DNA of 64,000 bases, taken from Pseudomonadota bacterium. Its GTDB lineage: Bacteria; Pseudomonadota; Gammaproteobacteria; Burkholderiales; JAKAFK01. How positions within the stretch are numbered: the first letter of the stretch is position 1; the number at the start of each line of letters is the position of its first letter. Of this stretch, positions 1 through 8,980 are shown in pieces. The notes below the pieces were generated by a model. It had not been told where the DNA came from, ran no database searches, and saw only the letters and a program-made list of their open reading frames with translations. The DNA is taken from assembly GCA_021788645.1 (NCBI GenBank), contig JAJYKK010000007.1, forward strand, positions 1 to 64,000, read 5' to 3'. A program made the position numbers and the translations under genes.

Positions 1-1
1 C

Positions 2-220
2 AACGGGGACGTTCTCCAAGCCGACCACAACGCTGCCCTGAACGTGTTGGCGCGACTAGACGACAGCGAGATTTCTCGCTTCACTCCCTACAAGGAAGTG
101 CGTCGAATCCTATTGGCGCGTTCTCCGGCGCAACTGAGCGTCAAGGGGCTTGAGTTGGGTGCGCAAGCGCGTCAACCAAGTGCGGATAAATCCTATGCGC
201 AGATATGCGTAAGTTTTTAG
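2..220 (+). CDS. tnpB: TnpB-family RNA-guided nuclease/transposon protein, 3' end only
   Basis: The 72 visible residues are the C-terminus of an IS200/IS605-type TnpB. The core ADHNAALNVLAR carries the third RuvC catalytic aspartate and its NAA-N-LAR context. It is followed by a tail of the type ARLDDSEISRFTPYKEVRR-ILLAR that I recall from one TnpB subfamily. TnpB proteins are RNA-guided DNA nucleases encoded by IS elements, and the guide RNA usually overlaps the 3' end of the gene. The rest of the gene, including the zinc ribbon and RuvC-I/II, lies left of the window, so I cannot tell whether it is intact. Its stop codon is 16 nt before the mreD start, so the element probably sits inside the mre operon. 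Confidence 0.8.
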   Translation, partial: NGDVLQADHNAALNVLARLDDSEISRFTPYKEVRRILLARSPAQLSVKGLELGAQARQPSADKSYAQICVSF

Positions 221-224
221 GAAC
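215..224 (+). repeat. 10-bp 3'-end repeat of TnpB element, copy 1 (TTTTAGGAAC)
   Basis: TTTTAGGAAC contains the tnpB stop codon. The same ten bases occur at 33902-33911, where the decayed second tnpB copy ends. This is likely the conserved right end of the element. That it is the exact element boundary is inference. AGG at 225-227, just beyond it, is the only Shine-Dalgarno-like run in front of mreD. Confidence 0.45.
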
Positions 225-236
225 AGGCCACCGCTA

Positions 237-755
237 GTGTCCGCGCATTCCTCCGCCGAACTCCTGAAGCCCGTCAGCGGCCGCTTCGTCGCCTTCACGC
301 TGATCGTGGCCGTCGTGCTCAATCTGCTGCCCTGGTTCGGCGCGGTCCGCCTGGCCCGGCCCGATTTCGTGGCGCTGTGCCTGCTTTATTGGTCGATCCA
401 CCAGCCGCGCAAGGTCGGCATCGGCATCGGCTGGCTGACCGGCCTCGTCCTGGACGCCGCGACGGGGAGCCTGTTCGGCGCACATGCGCTCGTCTACGCG
501 CTGGTCATCTTCGCCGCCATGTCCTGGCGCCGCCGCATTCTCAGGTTCTCGCTGCTCGGGCAGGCCGTGCACATCCTCGTGCTCATGGGCCTCCTCGACG
601 CGCTGCTGCTGGGCGTGCAGGCCACCGCCCGGCACGCCTTCTTCGCTGGCTGGGGCTATTTCGCGAGTGCGGCGACCAGCGCCCTGCTGTGGCCTGTCCT
701 GTCGGAAATCCTGCTGTCCGTTCAGCGTGCCCGATCGAATGCCGAAACCGCGTAA
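237..755 (+). CDS. mreD: Rod shape-determining protein MreD
   Basis: A 172-residue polytopic inner-membrane protein with about five hydrophobic segments, close to the usual MreD length. MreD works with MreB and MreC in the elongasome that places lateral-wall peptidoglycan. The identification rests on the short all-membrane sequence, the motif LDAATGSLFGAHAL and its place directly before mrdA and rodA. It starts at GTG 237; AGG at 225-227 is a weak Shine-Dalgarno. mreB and mreC would normally lie immediately upstream, but that position is taken by the end of a TnpB element. Transcription and translation of mreD may therefore depend on sequence brought in by the element. The first residues could differ from the ancestral start. 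Confidence 0.9.
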   Translation: MSAHSSAELLKPVSGRFVAFTLIVAVVLNLLPWFGAVRLARPDFVALCLLYWSIHQPRKVGIGIGWLTGLVLDAATGSLFGAHALVYALVIFAAMSWRRRILRFSLLGQAVHILVLMGLLDALLLGVQATARHAFFAGWGYFASAATSALLWPVLSEILLSVQRARSNAETA

Positions 756-763
756 CGCGTGCC

Positions 764-2659
764 ATGAGTCCACGCTCCGAACTTAAAGACCCGCAGCGCG
801 AGATCGCCCGATTCCGAGGAAGACTCGCCTTCGGCGCCGGCTTCATCCTGCTCCTGTCGCTCCTGCTGGCCGGGCGTTTCTTCTACGTCCAGATCACCGA
901 GCACGCGCATTACAGCACGATGGCCGAGAACAACCGCATCACCATCGTGCCCATCGTGCCGAACCGCGGCCTCATTCTCGACCGCAACGGCGTGGTGCTG
1001 GCCCGCAACTATTCGGCCTATACCCTGGAAATCACGCCCGCCAAGGTTCACAACCTGAGCGCCACGATCGCGGCCCTCGGGCGGATCGTCGAAATCTCGC
1101 CGCGCGATCGCGCCCTGTTCGACAAGCTGCGCGACGAGAGCCATGCCTTCCAAAGCATCCCGATCCGCACGCATTTGAACGAGGTCGAGGTCGCCCGCCT
1201 CGCCGTGAATCTCTACCGTTTCCCGGGTGTCCAGATCAAGGCGCGGATGTTCCGCGACTATCCGCTCGGCGACCTCGCCGTTCACGCGGTGGGCTACGTG
1301 GGGCGCATCAACGACAGCGACCTCAAGCGGATCGCCGCCCAAGGCGAGACGTCGAACTACCAAGGCACCCAGTACATCGGCAAGACGGGCATCGAGCAAA
1401 GCTACGAGACGCAACTCCACGGCCAGACCGGCTACGAGGAAGTCGAGACCAATGCCCTGGGGCGTCCGGTCAGGACGTTGAGCCGCACCCCGCCGGTTTC
1501 GGGCGACAATCTGTACCTCGGGCTGGACGCGCGCATGCAGGAGATCGCGGACCAGGCCTTCGGCAACAACCGCGGCGCCTTGGTGGCCATCGACCCGCAC
1601 ACCGGCGGGATCCTGGCCTTCGTCAGCCGCCCCGGCTACAACCCGAACCTGTTCGTCGACGGGATCGACACCGCAGACTGGAACGCGCTCAACGATTCGC
1701 CCGACCATCCGCTCGAGGATCGGGTCATCCAAGGTCTCTTTCCGCCGGGCTCCACGTTCAAGCCGTTCATGGCCATGGCGGGCTTGGAACTCCATGTGAT
1801 CACGCCCCAGTTCCAGATTCACGATCCCGGCTACTTTCAGCTGCCCGGCCAGTCCCACCGCTATCGCGACTGGAAGAAAGGGGGCCACGGGATCGTGGAC
1901 GTGCACAAGGCCATCATCGTCTCCTGCGACACCTTCTTCTACACCCTGGCCCACATGATGGGCATCCAAAACATCCACGACTTCGTCTCCAAGTTCGGCT
2001 TCGGCTCCCGCACCGGGATCGACATCGAAGGGGAACTGCCGGGGCTGCTGGCCTCGCCCGCATGGAAGTGGAAGCGCTTCCATCAGCCCTGGTATCCCGG
2101 AGAGACCGTCATCACCGGCATCGGGCAGGGCTATACGCTGGTGACGCCCATGCAGCTCGCCTATGCGGTGGCCATGCTGGCCGACAACGGCACCGCGTAC
2201 CGGCCCCATCTGGTGCAGGCCATCCAAAACGGCAAGACCGACCGGATAAGAGCCGTCGTCCCGATCGTCACGAGGGATGAGCACTTCGATCCGGCCTTCG
2301 AGGCCCTGATCCGCGACGCGATGATCCACGTCAATCTGCCCGGCGGCACCGCGCCGATCGCCTGGCACGGCTGCCCCTACCCGGTGGCCGGCAAGACCGG
2401 CACCGCGCAGCTCATCGACATCGGGCAGGGGCAGAACTACAACGCCGCCAAGCTCAACGCCCGGCTGCGCGACAACGGCGTCTACATCGCCTATGCGCCG
2501 GCCGACGATCCCAAGATCGCCGCCGCCGCGGTGGTACAAAATGCCGGCGAGGGCGGCGATGTGGCCGCCCCCATCGTACGGAAGATCTTCGATTACTACC
2601 TGCTCGGCAAAGTGCCGCCCCCACCGCCGGCAACCGTCAAGGAAAGCCCTCATGGTTAA
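764..2659 (+). CDS. mrdA: Penicillin-binding protein 2 (elongasome DD-transpeptidase)
   Basis: A 631-residue class B penicillin-binding protein that cross-links peptidoglycan during rod elongation. One N-terminal membrane anchor (residues about 18-38) is followed by the PBP dimerisation domain and the transpeptidase domain. The three active-site motifs are intact: STFK with nucleophile Ser330, SCD near residue 387 in place of SxN, and KTG at 544-546. These match the spacing known for E. coli PBP2. I chose ATG 764 because it gives the family length and follows mreD by 8 nt; the reading frame is open much further upstream. The stop overlaps the rodA start by 8 nt, which suggests translational coupling. 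Confidence 0.96.
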   Translation: MSPRSELKDPQREIARFRGRLAFGAGFILLLSLLLAGRFFYVQITEHAHYSTMAENNRITIVPIVPNRGLILDRNGVVLARNYSAYTLEITPAKVHNLSATIAALGRIVEISPRDRALFDKLRDESHAFQSIPIRTHLNEVEVARLAVNLYRFPGVQIKARMFRDYPLGDLAVHAVGYVGRINDSDLKRIAAQGETSNYQGTQYIGKTGIEQSYETQLHGQTGYEEVETNALGRPVRTLSRTPPVSGDNLYLGLDARMQEIADQAFGNNRGALVAIDPHTGGILAFVSRPGYNPNLFVDGIDTADWNALNDSPDHPLEDRVIQGLFPPGSTFKPFMAMAGLELHVITPQFQIHDPGYFQLPGQSHRYRDWKKGGHGIVDVHKAIIVSCDTFFYTLAHMMGIQNIHDFVSKFGFGSRTGIDIEGELPGLLASPAWKWKRFHQPWYPGETVITGIGQGYTLVTPMQLAYAVAMLADNGTAYRPHLVQAIQNGKTDRIRAVVPIVTRDEHFDPAFEALIRDAMIHVNLPGGTAPIAWHGCPYPVAGKTGTAQLIDIGQGQNYNAAKLNARLRDNGVYIAYAPADDPKIAAAAVVQNAGEGGDVAAPIVRKIFDYYLLGKVPPPPPATVKESPHG

Positions 2660-3746
2660 GCGCATGCTCCTGCGTCTCGCCCGCCCACTGGATGGCTTCC
2701 TGCTCACCTTGCTGGTGGCCGTCATGGTGATCGGCCTGTTCGTGCTGTATAGCGCCTCGGAGCAAGACCCCGCCAAGGTCCTGGCGCAGGCCGTCAACAT
2801 CGGCATCGCCCTGACGGCGATGTGGGCGGTCGCGAACGTTCGCCCGGAACATCTGCTGCGCATCGCCGTTCCCCTCTATATCCTCGGCGTCGTCCTGCTC
2901 ATCGCCGTCGCCGGCGTCGGCCAGGTCAGCCATGGCGCGCGCCGCTGGCTGCACTTCGGATTCGTGCGCCTGCAGCCCTCCGAACTGATGAAGATCGCGC
3001 TGCCGCTCGTCCTGGCGTGGTATTTCGAGCGCCACTCGGCCCGCCTGAAGCTGCGCCATTTCGTCCTGGCCCTGGTGCTTCTGCTGATCCCGGTCGGCCT
3101 GATCGCCAAGGAGCCGGACCTCGGCACGGCCCTGCTCATTTTCGCCTCGGGATTCTATGTGGTCTTCCTCGCCGGCATCAGCTCACGGATCCTGCTCGGC
3201 GCGCTCGCCGCGACGGTCGCCGCCATGCCCCTGCTCTGGTCGCACTTGCACACCTACCAGCGCCAACGCATCCTGACTCTCATCAACCCGTCCCTGGACC
3301 CCTTGGGCACCGGGTACCACACCATCCAGTCGACCATCGCGGTGGGCTCGGGCGGCATCTTCGGCAAGGGGTGGCTGCACGCCAGCCAGTCCCATCTCGG
3401 CTTCCTGCCGGAAAGCACCACCGACTTCATTTTTGCAGTGTTCGCGGAGGAATTCGGCCTGATCGGCAACATCGTACTGCTCGCGCTGTTTCTCCTGATC
3501 ACCGCGCGTGGACTGGTCATTGCAGCCGACGCGCGCAGCCTCGCCACGCGCCTGTTGGCAGGCGGGATCACCCTCACCTTCTTCACCTATGCCTTCGTCA
3601 ACATGGGGATGGTGAGCGGCATCCTGCCGGTGGTGGGGGTTCCCCTGCCGCTGGTGAGCTACGGCGGCACCGCGATGCTGACAATTCTGCTCGGATTTGG
3701 TATTTTGATGAGCATTGAGACCCACAAGAAGCTCGTCAAAGGATAA
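2652..3746 (+). CDS. rodA: Rod shape-determining peptidoglycan glycosyltransferase RodA
   Basis: A 364-residue SEDS-family polymerase that makes glycan strands from lipid II in complex with PBP2. About ten membrane segments are visible. Residues conserved in the family are present: Glu111 in LQPSELMK and the essential Asp258 in FLPESTTDFIF, within a few positions of E. coli Glu114 and Asp262. The start ATG overlaps the end of mrdA (ATGGTTAA). The C-terminal segment VSYGGTAMLT is typical of the family. Length and motif positions support a full, functional protein. Confidence 0.96.
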   Translation: MVKRMLLRLARPLDGFLLTLLVAVMVIGLFVLYSASEQDPAKVLAQAVNIGIALTAMWAVANVRPEHLLRIAVPLYILGVVLLIAVAGVGQVSHGARRWLHFGFVRLQPSELMKIALPLVLAWYFERHSARLKLRHFVLALVLLLIPVGLIAKEPDLGTALLIFASGFYVVFLAGISSRILLGALAATVAAMPLLWSHLHTYQRQRILTLINPSLDPLGTGYHTIQSTIAVGSGGIFGKGWLHASQSHLGFLPESTTDFIFAVFAEEFGLIGNIVLLALFLLITARGLVIAADARSLATRLLAGGITLTFFTYAFVNMGMVSGILPVVGVPLPLVSYGGTAMLTILLGFGILMSIETHKKLVKG

Positions 3747-3753
3747 AAGACCC

Positions 3754-4707
3754 GTGGGGATTCCCGCATTGCTCCCGTCATGGCCTGGCAGCCGGCACCG
3801 CCAGACCTGCGCGCGCGGGCTCGTGGCGCTCGCGGTCCTGGGCACCCTGGCGGGCTGCGCGAGCCCCCGTTTCGCCGCGCCTGTCGTCACGGGGTCCGCC
3901 TCGCTGCCTGCGGGCGGGGGCGGGTACTACGAGAACGACGGGCCGGGCGCCCACCCTCCGTCCGATCTCGCCGCGATTCCCAACCCCGTCCCGCGGCTGG
4001 AGCCGCTGGACGCGGCGGCCAACCGGCCCTATACCGTGTTCGGCCGGACGTACGTGCCGATGACCCATCTCGCGCCTTACGACGCCGTCGGCGTGGCCTC
4101 CTGGTATGGGCGAAAATTCCAGGGCGTGCGCATGTCGTGCGGCGAGCCCTACGACATGTATGCCATGACCGCAGCCCACCGTACGCTGCCCATACCCAGC
4201 TTTGCGCGCGTGACGAATCTCGCCAACCACCGCTCGGTCATCGTGCGCATCACCGACCGGGGCCCCTTCATGGACAACCGGCTCATCGACTTGTCCTATA
4301 CGGCGGCGTACAAGCTCGGACTCATCGGCCCCGGCAGCGGTCTGGTCGAAGTCCGGTCCATCCTGCCCGGCGAAGAGAGCGGCACGTGGCTTGCCGCCGC
4401 ACCCAAGGCCTTGCCGGGCGCCACGCCGGACCCCGGGCCGCCTGCCCTCCAGGGGGACATCGTGGCGGCCGCTGGGCGCGCCGTCTATCTTCAGCTCGGC
4501 GCGTTCAGCGCGCGCCAAGACGCGCGCAACTTCCGGGACAAGGCGAGTCTCGCCCTGGGTGAACTGCCCGGGCACTTGGCGATCGCGCCCGGCCGACGGT
4601 TCTTCCGGGTGAATCTCGGCCCGTTCAAGGACCGCCGCGAAGCCAGCCGCATCGCCGCCAAGGTGCAAAGCCTGCTGCAGGAAAGCCCTCTCGTCATCGC
4701 GCGCTAG
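3754..4707 (+). CDS. rlpA: RlpA-type septal-ring lytic transglycosylase lipoprotein with SPOR domain
   Basis: A 317-residue predicted outer-membrane lipoprotein. The N-terminal signal ends in the lipobox LAGC, with the lipidated cysteine at residue 35. A double-psi beta-barrel domain (about 110-200) includes VASWYG and the conserved RITDRGPF segment. A C-terminal SPOR domain (about 240-317) binds denuded glycan strands. RlpA cleaves naked glycan strands lacking stem peptides. I chose GTG 3754 because AAAGGA lies at 3738-3743 and the result is a normal signal peptide. An in-frame ATG at 3715 inside rodA would add 13 residues ahead of it. It lies in the rodA-dac operon. Confidence 0.9.
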   Translation: MGIPALLPSWPGSRHRQTCARGLVALAVLGTLAGCASPRFAAPVVTGSASLPAGGGGYYENDGPGAHPPSDLAAIPNPVPRLEPLDAAANRPYTVFGRTYVPMTHLAPYDAVGVASWYGRKFQGVRMSCGEPYDMYAMTAAHRTLPIPSFARVTNLANHRSVIVRITDRGPFMDNRLIDLSYTAAYKLGLIGPGSGLVEVRSILPGEESGTWLAAAPKALPGATPDPGPPALQGDIVAAAGRAVYLQLGAFSARQDARNFRDKASLALGELPGHLAIAPGRRFFRVNLGPFKDRREASRIAAKVQSLLQESPLVIAR

Positions 4708-4737
4708 CGCGCGCCGGCCGGTGCAACTTTATCACGC

Positions 4738-4743
4738 TATAAT
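4738..4743 (+). promoter_or_regulatory. Candidate -10 hexamer (TATAAT) upstream of the dac gene
   Basis: A perfect TATAAT lies 65 nt before the dac start codon, in the only sizeable gap of the mreD-lipA block. No convincing -35 hexamer sits 16-18 nt upstream, so this may be a chance match or an activator-dependent promoter. Confidence 0.3.
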
Positions 4744-4807
4744 GGTCTAGTTTTTGTTTCCCTAACCCGTGTGTTTCCTTAACCCCGTGCGTCGTTGATT
4801 TCCTCAC

Positions 4808-5983
4808 ATGAAGACACTGCCTGCCCTATTGTTCGTTTCCTTGTTCGCAACGGCCGACGCGATGGCCGCGCCGCCGCCGCTTCCCGTCGTCCCGCTGCCC
4901 GCGGTTCCGGTGATCCCGGCGCCGCAGCTCAATGCCACGGCGTACATCCTGGAGGACTACGACAGCGGCCAGATTCTCGCCCAATACAACCCCGACATGC
5001 ACGCCGCCCCGGCCTCGCTCACCAAGCTGATGACCGCCTTCATCACCCTGAGCGAGCTTTCGCAACACCGCTTGAGCCTCACGCAAATGATGCCGGTGTC
5101 CGTCACCGCCTGGAAGACCGGCGGCTCGCGGATGTTCCTGAGCCCCAACACGCAGGTGAGCGTGCACGACCTGCTTCTCGGCATGCTCGTGCCTTCCGGC
5201 AACGACGCCGCGACCACCCTCGCGCAAGACATCGGCGGCACGGAGGCGGCGTTCGTTCAAATGATGAACGAGGAAGCGGCGCAGTTGGGCATGAAGAATA
5301 CCCATTACGCGGACGCCACCGGCCTGCCGGAACCCGATCACTACACCACGGCGCGCGACCTCGCCACGCTCGCACGGGCCATCATCGGCGACTTCCCGCA
5401 GTACTACCATTTGTTCGGCCACAAGTGGTTCGAGTACGACAACATCCGCCAGCCGAACTTCAACCACTTGTTGTTCATGGATCCCACGGTCGATGGCCTC
5501 AAGACCGGCCACACCGCCGAGGCCGGCTACTGCCTGGTCGCCTCGGCCAAGCGAGGCGGCCGCCGACTCATCTCGGTGGTGCTCGGGGACCCCACCGACA
5601 TGGGGTCCATGATCGATAGCGAGAACCTTCTCAACTATGGATTCCGCGCCTTCGACAACGTCCTCGCCTACCGCAAGGGCCAAGCTGTGGCCCAGCTGTC
5701 CGTCTGGAAGGGGACCCAGAGTACGGTTCCCGCGGGACTTGCCGAAGACGTCGTTCTGTCCCTGCCCAAGGGCGAGGCGCACGACCTGAAGGCGTCCCTC
5801 ACCAGCCGCCAGCCGCTGGTCGCCCCGATCGCCCCAGGAACCCGCGTCGGCACGCTGACCTTGACGCTCAAGGGCAAGGCGCTGGGCAGCTACCCGGTGG
5901 TCGCGCTCAAGCCGGTCGGTCTTGCCAATTTCTTCGGGCGGACCTGGGATAGAATGAAGCTTTTCGTCAAGGCGCACGGATGA
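4808..5983 (+). CDS. dacC: D-alanyl-D-alanine carboxypeptidase (PBP5/6 family)
   Basis: A 391-residue periplasmic low-molecular-weight PBP that removes the terminal D-Ala from peptidoglycan stem peptides. The signal peptide ends near residue 20. The catalytic motifs are complete: SLTK at 70-73, SGN at 130-132 and KTG at 232-234. The C-terminus contains the PBP5-type beta domain and a final amphipathic segment ([18 protein letters not shown]) of the kind that tethers the protein to the inner membrane. A proline-rich stretch at residues 21-39 separates signal peptide and catalytic domain, which is unusual. The stop overlaps the dat start (ATGA). The choice between dacA and dacC as a symbol is not decidable from sequence. 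Confidence 0.93.
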   Translation: MKTLPALLFVSLFATADAMAAPPPLPVVPLPAVPVIPAPQLNATAYILEDYDSGQILAQYNPDMHAAPASLTKLMTAFITLSELSQHRLSLTQMMPVSVTAWKTGGSRMFLSPNTQVSVHDLLLGMLVPSGNDAATTLAQDIGGTEAAFVQMMNEEAAQLGMKNTHYADATGLPEPDHYTTARDLATLARAIIGDFPQYYHLFGHKWFEYDNIRQPNFNHLLFMDPTVDGLKTGHTAEAGYCLVASAKRGGRRLISVVLGDPTDMGSMIDSENLLNYGFRAFDNVLAYRKGQAVAQLSVWKGTQSTVPAGLAEDVVLSLPKGEAHDLKASLTSRQPLVAPIAPGTRVGTLTLTLKGKALGSYPVVALKPVGLANFFGRTWDRMKLFVKAHG

Positions 5984-6840
5984 CCTGCTACCTCAACGGC
6001 GAGTTCAAGCCGATCGAAGAGGCTTGCGTCAGCGTTCTGGATCGGGGGTTCATCTTCGGCGACGGCGTCTACGAGGTGATCCCCGTATACTCCCGTCATC
6101 CCTTCCGGCTCGACGAACACCTGAAGCGGCTGCAGCACAGCCTCGATGGCGCCCGTCTCGCCAATCCCTATGCGGCCGGGCAGTGGCACGATCTGATCCA
6201 TCGTCTCATCGACGCCAATCCGTGGTCGGACCAATCGGTGTATCTGCAGCTCACCCGGGGGGTCGCCAAGCGCGATCACGCCTTTCCTCCCGGAATCCCG
6301 CCCACCGTCTTCATGATGACGAACGAGCTCGTACCGCCGGGCGAGGCGCTCAAGCGCACCGGCGTCGCCGCCGTGACGGCGGTCGACAACCGCTGGGCGC
6401 GCTGCGACCTCAAGGCCACCTCCCTCCTGCCCAACGTGCTGCTGCGCCAGCTTGCGGTGGATGCGGGCGCCGTCGAGACCGTGCTGCTGCGCGAGGGCTT
6501 TCTCACCGAAGGCGCGGCCAGCAACATCTTCCTGGTGCGCGCGGGGGCCATCGTCGCCCCGCCCAAGGGCCACCTGATGTTGCCCGGCATCACCTACGAC
6601 GTCGTGCTGGAGCTCGCGCGGGAAAACGAGATCCCTTGCGAAATCCGGGAAATCTCGGAATTCGAAGTGCGCACCGCCGAGGAGTTGTGGCTCACCTCGT
6701 CGACGCGGGAAGTGCTGCCGATCACGCGGCTTGACGGGCAACCCGTGGGCGCGGGGCGGCCAGGGCCCATGTTCGCGCGCATGAACGCCCATTATCAGGC
6801 CTACAAGAACCTCGTCATGCGGGCCCCCAAGGCGAGCTAG
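5980..6840 (+). CDS. dat: D-amino acid aminotransferase (fold-type IV, PLP)
   Basis: A 286-residue class IV aminotransferase. The start motif MTCYLNGEF, the strand [15 protein letters not shown] and the PLP-binding Lys145 ([11 protein letters not shown]) match D-alanine transaminase, where the catalytic lysine has the same number. It interconverts D-Ala and D-Glu with their keto acids. It overlaps the preceding DD-carboxypeptidase by 4 nt. This suggests that D-Ala released from the wall is recycled to D-Glu or pyruvate, which is inference from context. Branched-chain aminotransferase or aminodeoxychorismate lyase are alternatives, but the N-terminal motif and gene order favour Dat. Confidence 0.88.
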   Translation: MTCYLNGEFKPIEEACVSVLDRGFIFGDGVYEVIPVYSRHPFRLDEHLKRLQHSLDGARLANPYAAGQWHDLIHRLIDANPWSDQSVYLQLTRGVAKRDHAFPPGIPPTVFMMTNELVPPGEALKRTGVAAVTAVDNRWARCDLKATSLLPNVLLRQLAVDAGAVETVLLREGFLTEGAASNIFLVRAGAIVAPPKGHLMLPGITYDVVLELARENEIPCEIREISEFEVRTAEELWLTSSTREVLPITRLDGQPVGAGRPGPMFARMNAHYQAYKNLVMRAPKAS

Positions 6841-6842
6841 CC

Positions 6843-7100
6843 ATGGCCGACCTGTTATCGTTTCCGACCTGGTTCCCCATCAAGATCATGGGAACCTGCA
6901 GCGAGGACTTCGCGCAGTCGGTTGCGCGCGTGGTGATCCGGCACGCCCCGGACTTCGATCCCGGCACGATGGAAATGCGCGCCTCGGCGCAGCGCCGTTA
7001 CCTGAGCCTCACCTGCACCATCCACGCGACCTCCCGCGACCAGCTCGACGGGCTATACCGCGAATTGACCGCCCACCCGGGCGTCAAGGTGGTTCTTTGA
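6843..7100 (+). CDS. ybeD: YbeD/DUF493 family protein
   Basis: An 85-residue small cytoplasmic protein of the YbeD (DUF493) family with an ACT-like alpha/beta fold. The family start ([11 protein letters not shown]) and end ([14 protein letters not shown]) are recognisable. It sits between the carboxypeptidase/dat genes and lipB, as ybeD does in E. coli. No biochemical function is established. It starts 2 nt after dat, and its stop overlaps the TTG start of lipB. Confidence 0.9.
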   Translation: MADLLSFPTWFPIKIMGTCSEDFAQSVARVVIRHAPDFDPGTMEMRASAQRRYLSLTCTIHATSRDQLDGLYRELTAHPGVKVVL

Positions 7101-7786
7101 GCGCGCCCACCCGCAGCCTGCGGGTCAGGCGGCTGGGGATGGCCGAGTACGCGGCAACCTATGCGGCGATGCGGGCATTCACCGCCGCGCGCACGTCCAC
7201 GACGGAAGACGAACTGTGGCTGCTGGAGCATCCGCCGGTCTTTACGCTCGGCCTCAACGGCAAGCCCGAGCACCTGCTGAGCCCGGGCGCCATCCCCGTG
7301 ATCACCGTCGACCGCGGCGGACAGGTGACCTACCACGGCCCCGGCCAGGTCGTCGCATACAGCCTGCTTGACTTACGGCGCCTGAACCTAGGCGTGCGCG
7401 CCCTGGTGAGCGCGATGGAACGCGCGGTGCTGAGCCTCCTCGCGGCGCGCGGCGTGACCGGGCACCTGCGCGCGCACGCGCCGGGCGTGTATGTGGAAGG
7501 CGCCAAGATCGCCGCCCTGGGGCTTCGGGTGAAGCAGGGCGCCTGCTACCACGGCCTCGCGCTCAACGTCGACATGGATCTCGCGCCCTTCGCATCGATC
7601 AACCCCTGCGGCTATGCCGGCCTTCGCGTGACCCAGACGCGCGACCTGGGGATCCCGCAGGATACGCACACGCTCGCGGGCGAACTGGCGGGGGCCTTGG
7701 CCCGCGAGTTGGGCTATACTCTCAGACCTGCGCCGACTGCCCGCGAAGCACGATGCGGCGACTGCCCAACCGAGAGGGTACGATGA
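7097..7786 (+). CDS. lipB: Octanoyl-[acyl-carrier-protein]:protein N-octanoyltransferase LipB
   Basis: A 229-residue enzyme that moves octanoate from acyl-ACP to the lipoyl domains of 2-oxoacid dehydrogenases and GcvH. The family signature [15 protein letters not shown] is at residues 74-88. The acyl-cysteine is Cys171 (INPCGYAGL) and the catalytic Lys137 lies in GAKIAALG. It begins at TTG 7097, overlapping the ybeD stop, and ends overlapping the lipA ATG. The three genes are almost certainly co-translated. The roughly 20 residues after the last conserved strand are variable. Confidence 0.95.
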   Translation: MSAPTRSLRVRRLGMAEYAATYAAMRAFTAARTSTTEDELWLLEHPPVFTLGLNGKPEHLLSPGAIPVITVDRGGQVTYHGPGQVVAYSLLDLRRLNLGVRALVSAMERAVLSLLAARGVTGHLRAHAPGVYVEGAKIAALGLRVKQGACYHGLALNVDMDLAPFASINPCGYAGLRVTQTRDLGIPQDTHTLAGELAGALARELGYTLRPAPTAREARCGDCPTERVR

Positions 7787-8739
7787 GCACCAACCCGAAC
7801 GCCGAGAAAGGCGAAGCGAAGACGGCCCGCATCCCGATCAAGGTGATGCCGCAGCCCCCCTTGAGAAAGCCCGCCTGGATCCGCGCGCAGTTTCCCGGCA
7901 GCCCGGAGGTGGCCCAGCTCAAGGCCATCCTGCGCGCCCATCGCCTTCACACCGTCTGCGAAGAGGCCTCCTGCCCCAATCTCGGCGAATGCTTCCGCCA
8001 CGGCACGGCCACCTTCATGATCCTGGGGGACCTTTGCACCCGCCGCTGTCCGTTTTGCGACGTGGGGCACGGGCGTCCGCAGCCGCCCGATCCGGACGAA
8101 CCGCTGAATCTGGCGAAGACGTTGCAGGCCATGCGGCTCCGCTACGTCGTCATCACGAGCGTCGACCGAGACGATCTGCGCGATGGCGGCGCAGGCCATT
8201 TCGCCGCCTGCGTGGCGGCCATACGCAGCCACTCGCCCGCCACGCGCATCGAGATCCTCACGCCGGATTTCCGCGGGCGCCTCGAAATCGCGCTCGACGC
8301 CCTGTCGACGGCGTTGCCCGACGTCATGAACCACAATCTGGAAACCGTGCCGCGGCTCTACAAGATGGCGCGCCCCGGGGCCGATTACGCGCATTCGCTG
8401 ACGCTGCTGCGGGAATTCAAGCACGCTCACCCCAATATCCCCACCAAGTCGGGGCTCATGGTGGGATTGGGCGAGGCCGACGAGGAAATCTATGGCGTCA
8501 TGCGCGACCTGCGCGCGCATGGCGTCGATCTCCTCACCGTCGGCCAGTACCTGCAGCCTTCCCGTCATCACCTGCCGGTCACCCGCTACGTGACGCCCGA
8601 GCAATTCGAACGCTTCCGGGTCAAGGCGATCGAAATGGGATTCAAGCACGCGGCATGCGCCCCGATGGTGCGATCAAGCTACCATGCCGAGCAACAGGCG
8701 CTTTCCGGGGACGCTGGCGCGCCGCCGACCTCCGCCTGA
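7783..8739 (+). CDS. lipA: Lipoyl synthase LipA (radical SAM)
   Basis: A 318-residue radical SAM enzyme that inserts two sulfurs into octanoyl-lysine. Both cluster motifs are complete: the auxiliary cluster cysteines 59, 64 and 70 ([12 protein letters not shown]) and the SAM-cluster cysteines 85, 89 and 92 (CTRRCPFC). The C-terminal RSSY, whose serine ligates the auxiliary cluster, is present. I chose ATG 7783 because GAGAGG lies 5 nt upstream and it overlaps the lipB stop. An upstream ATG at 7753 is possible but has poorer support. It is the last gene of the block; a hairpin follows at 8766-8785. Confidence 0.96.
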   Translation: MSTNPNAEKGEAKTARIPIKVMPQPPLRKPAWIRAQFPGSPEVAQLKAILRAHRLHTVCEEASCPNLGECFRHGTATFMILGDLCTRRCPFCDVGHGRPQPPDPDEPLNLAKTLQAMRLRYVVITSVDRDDLRDGGAGHFAACVAAIRSHSPATRIEILTPDFRGRLEIALDALSTALPDVMNHNLETVPRLYKMARPGADYAHSLTLLREFKHAHPNIPTKSGLMVGLGEADEEIYGVMRDLRAHGVDLLTVGQYLQPSRHHLPVTRYVTPEQFERFRVKAIEMGFKHAACAPMVRSSYHAEQQALSGDAGAPPTSA

Positions 8740-8980
8740 CGCGATTTCGCCCCCCATCCGGGGACCTGCGCGAAACGCCGCGCAGCTCGCCTCATTCAGA
8801 CGACAAGCCCGGCGACGCGAATCGGGCCTCGCATGCGCCCCGAAGGGCATGGGGCGGAAAGGTCACGATCAGTGAACCGCTGCCGCCGGTGCGTCCCATA
8901 ATACCCGAGTATTTCTGTATACTACTATCGAGCGGTCCGGCTCACAGGCGCCGACCGGGCAAGGACATCACGGACGACTC
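8740..8980. other. lipA-selO intergenic region
   Basis: This 241-nt gap contains no credible gene. It holds a GC-rich hairpin close to the lipA end (separate entry). A more AT-rich stretch at 8898-8926 includes TATACT (8918-8923), a possible -10 for selO, but no clear -35. Confidence 0.5.
8766..8785 (+). terminator. Hairpin after lipA
   Basis: A perfect 7-bp inverted repeat, CTGCGCG/CGCGCAG, with a 6-nt loop starts 27 nt after the lipA stop. No T-run follows, so it is terminator-like rather than a canonical intrinsic terminator. Confidence 0.4.

Noticed and set aside
722-2863. 713-codon open frame on the minus strand opposite mrdA/rodA
   Set aside because: It is antisense to clearly conserved mrdA and rodA, has shadow composition rich in Gly, Val, Asp and Arg, and shows no domain. 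Long antisense frames are common in GC-rich codon usage.
8684-8875. Small gene between lipA and selO
   Set aside because: The frame overlaps the lipA end, lacks a ribosome-binding site and has low-complexity Arg/Pro content.
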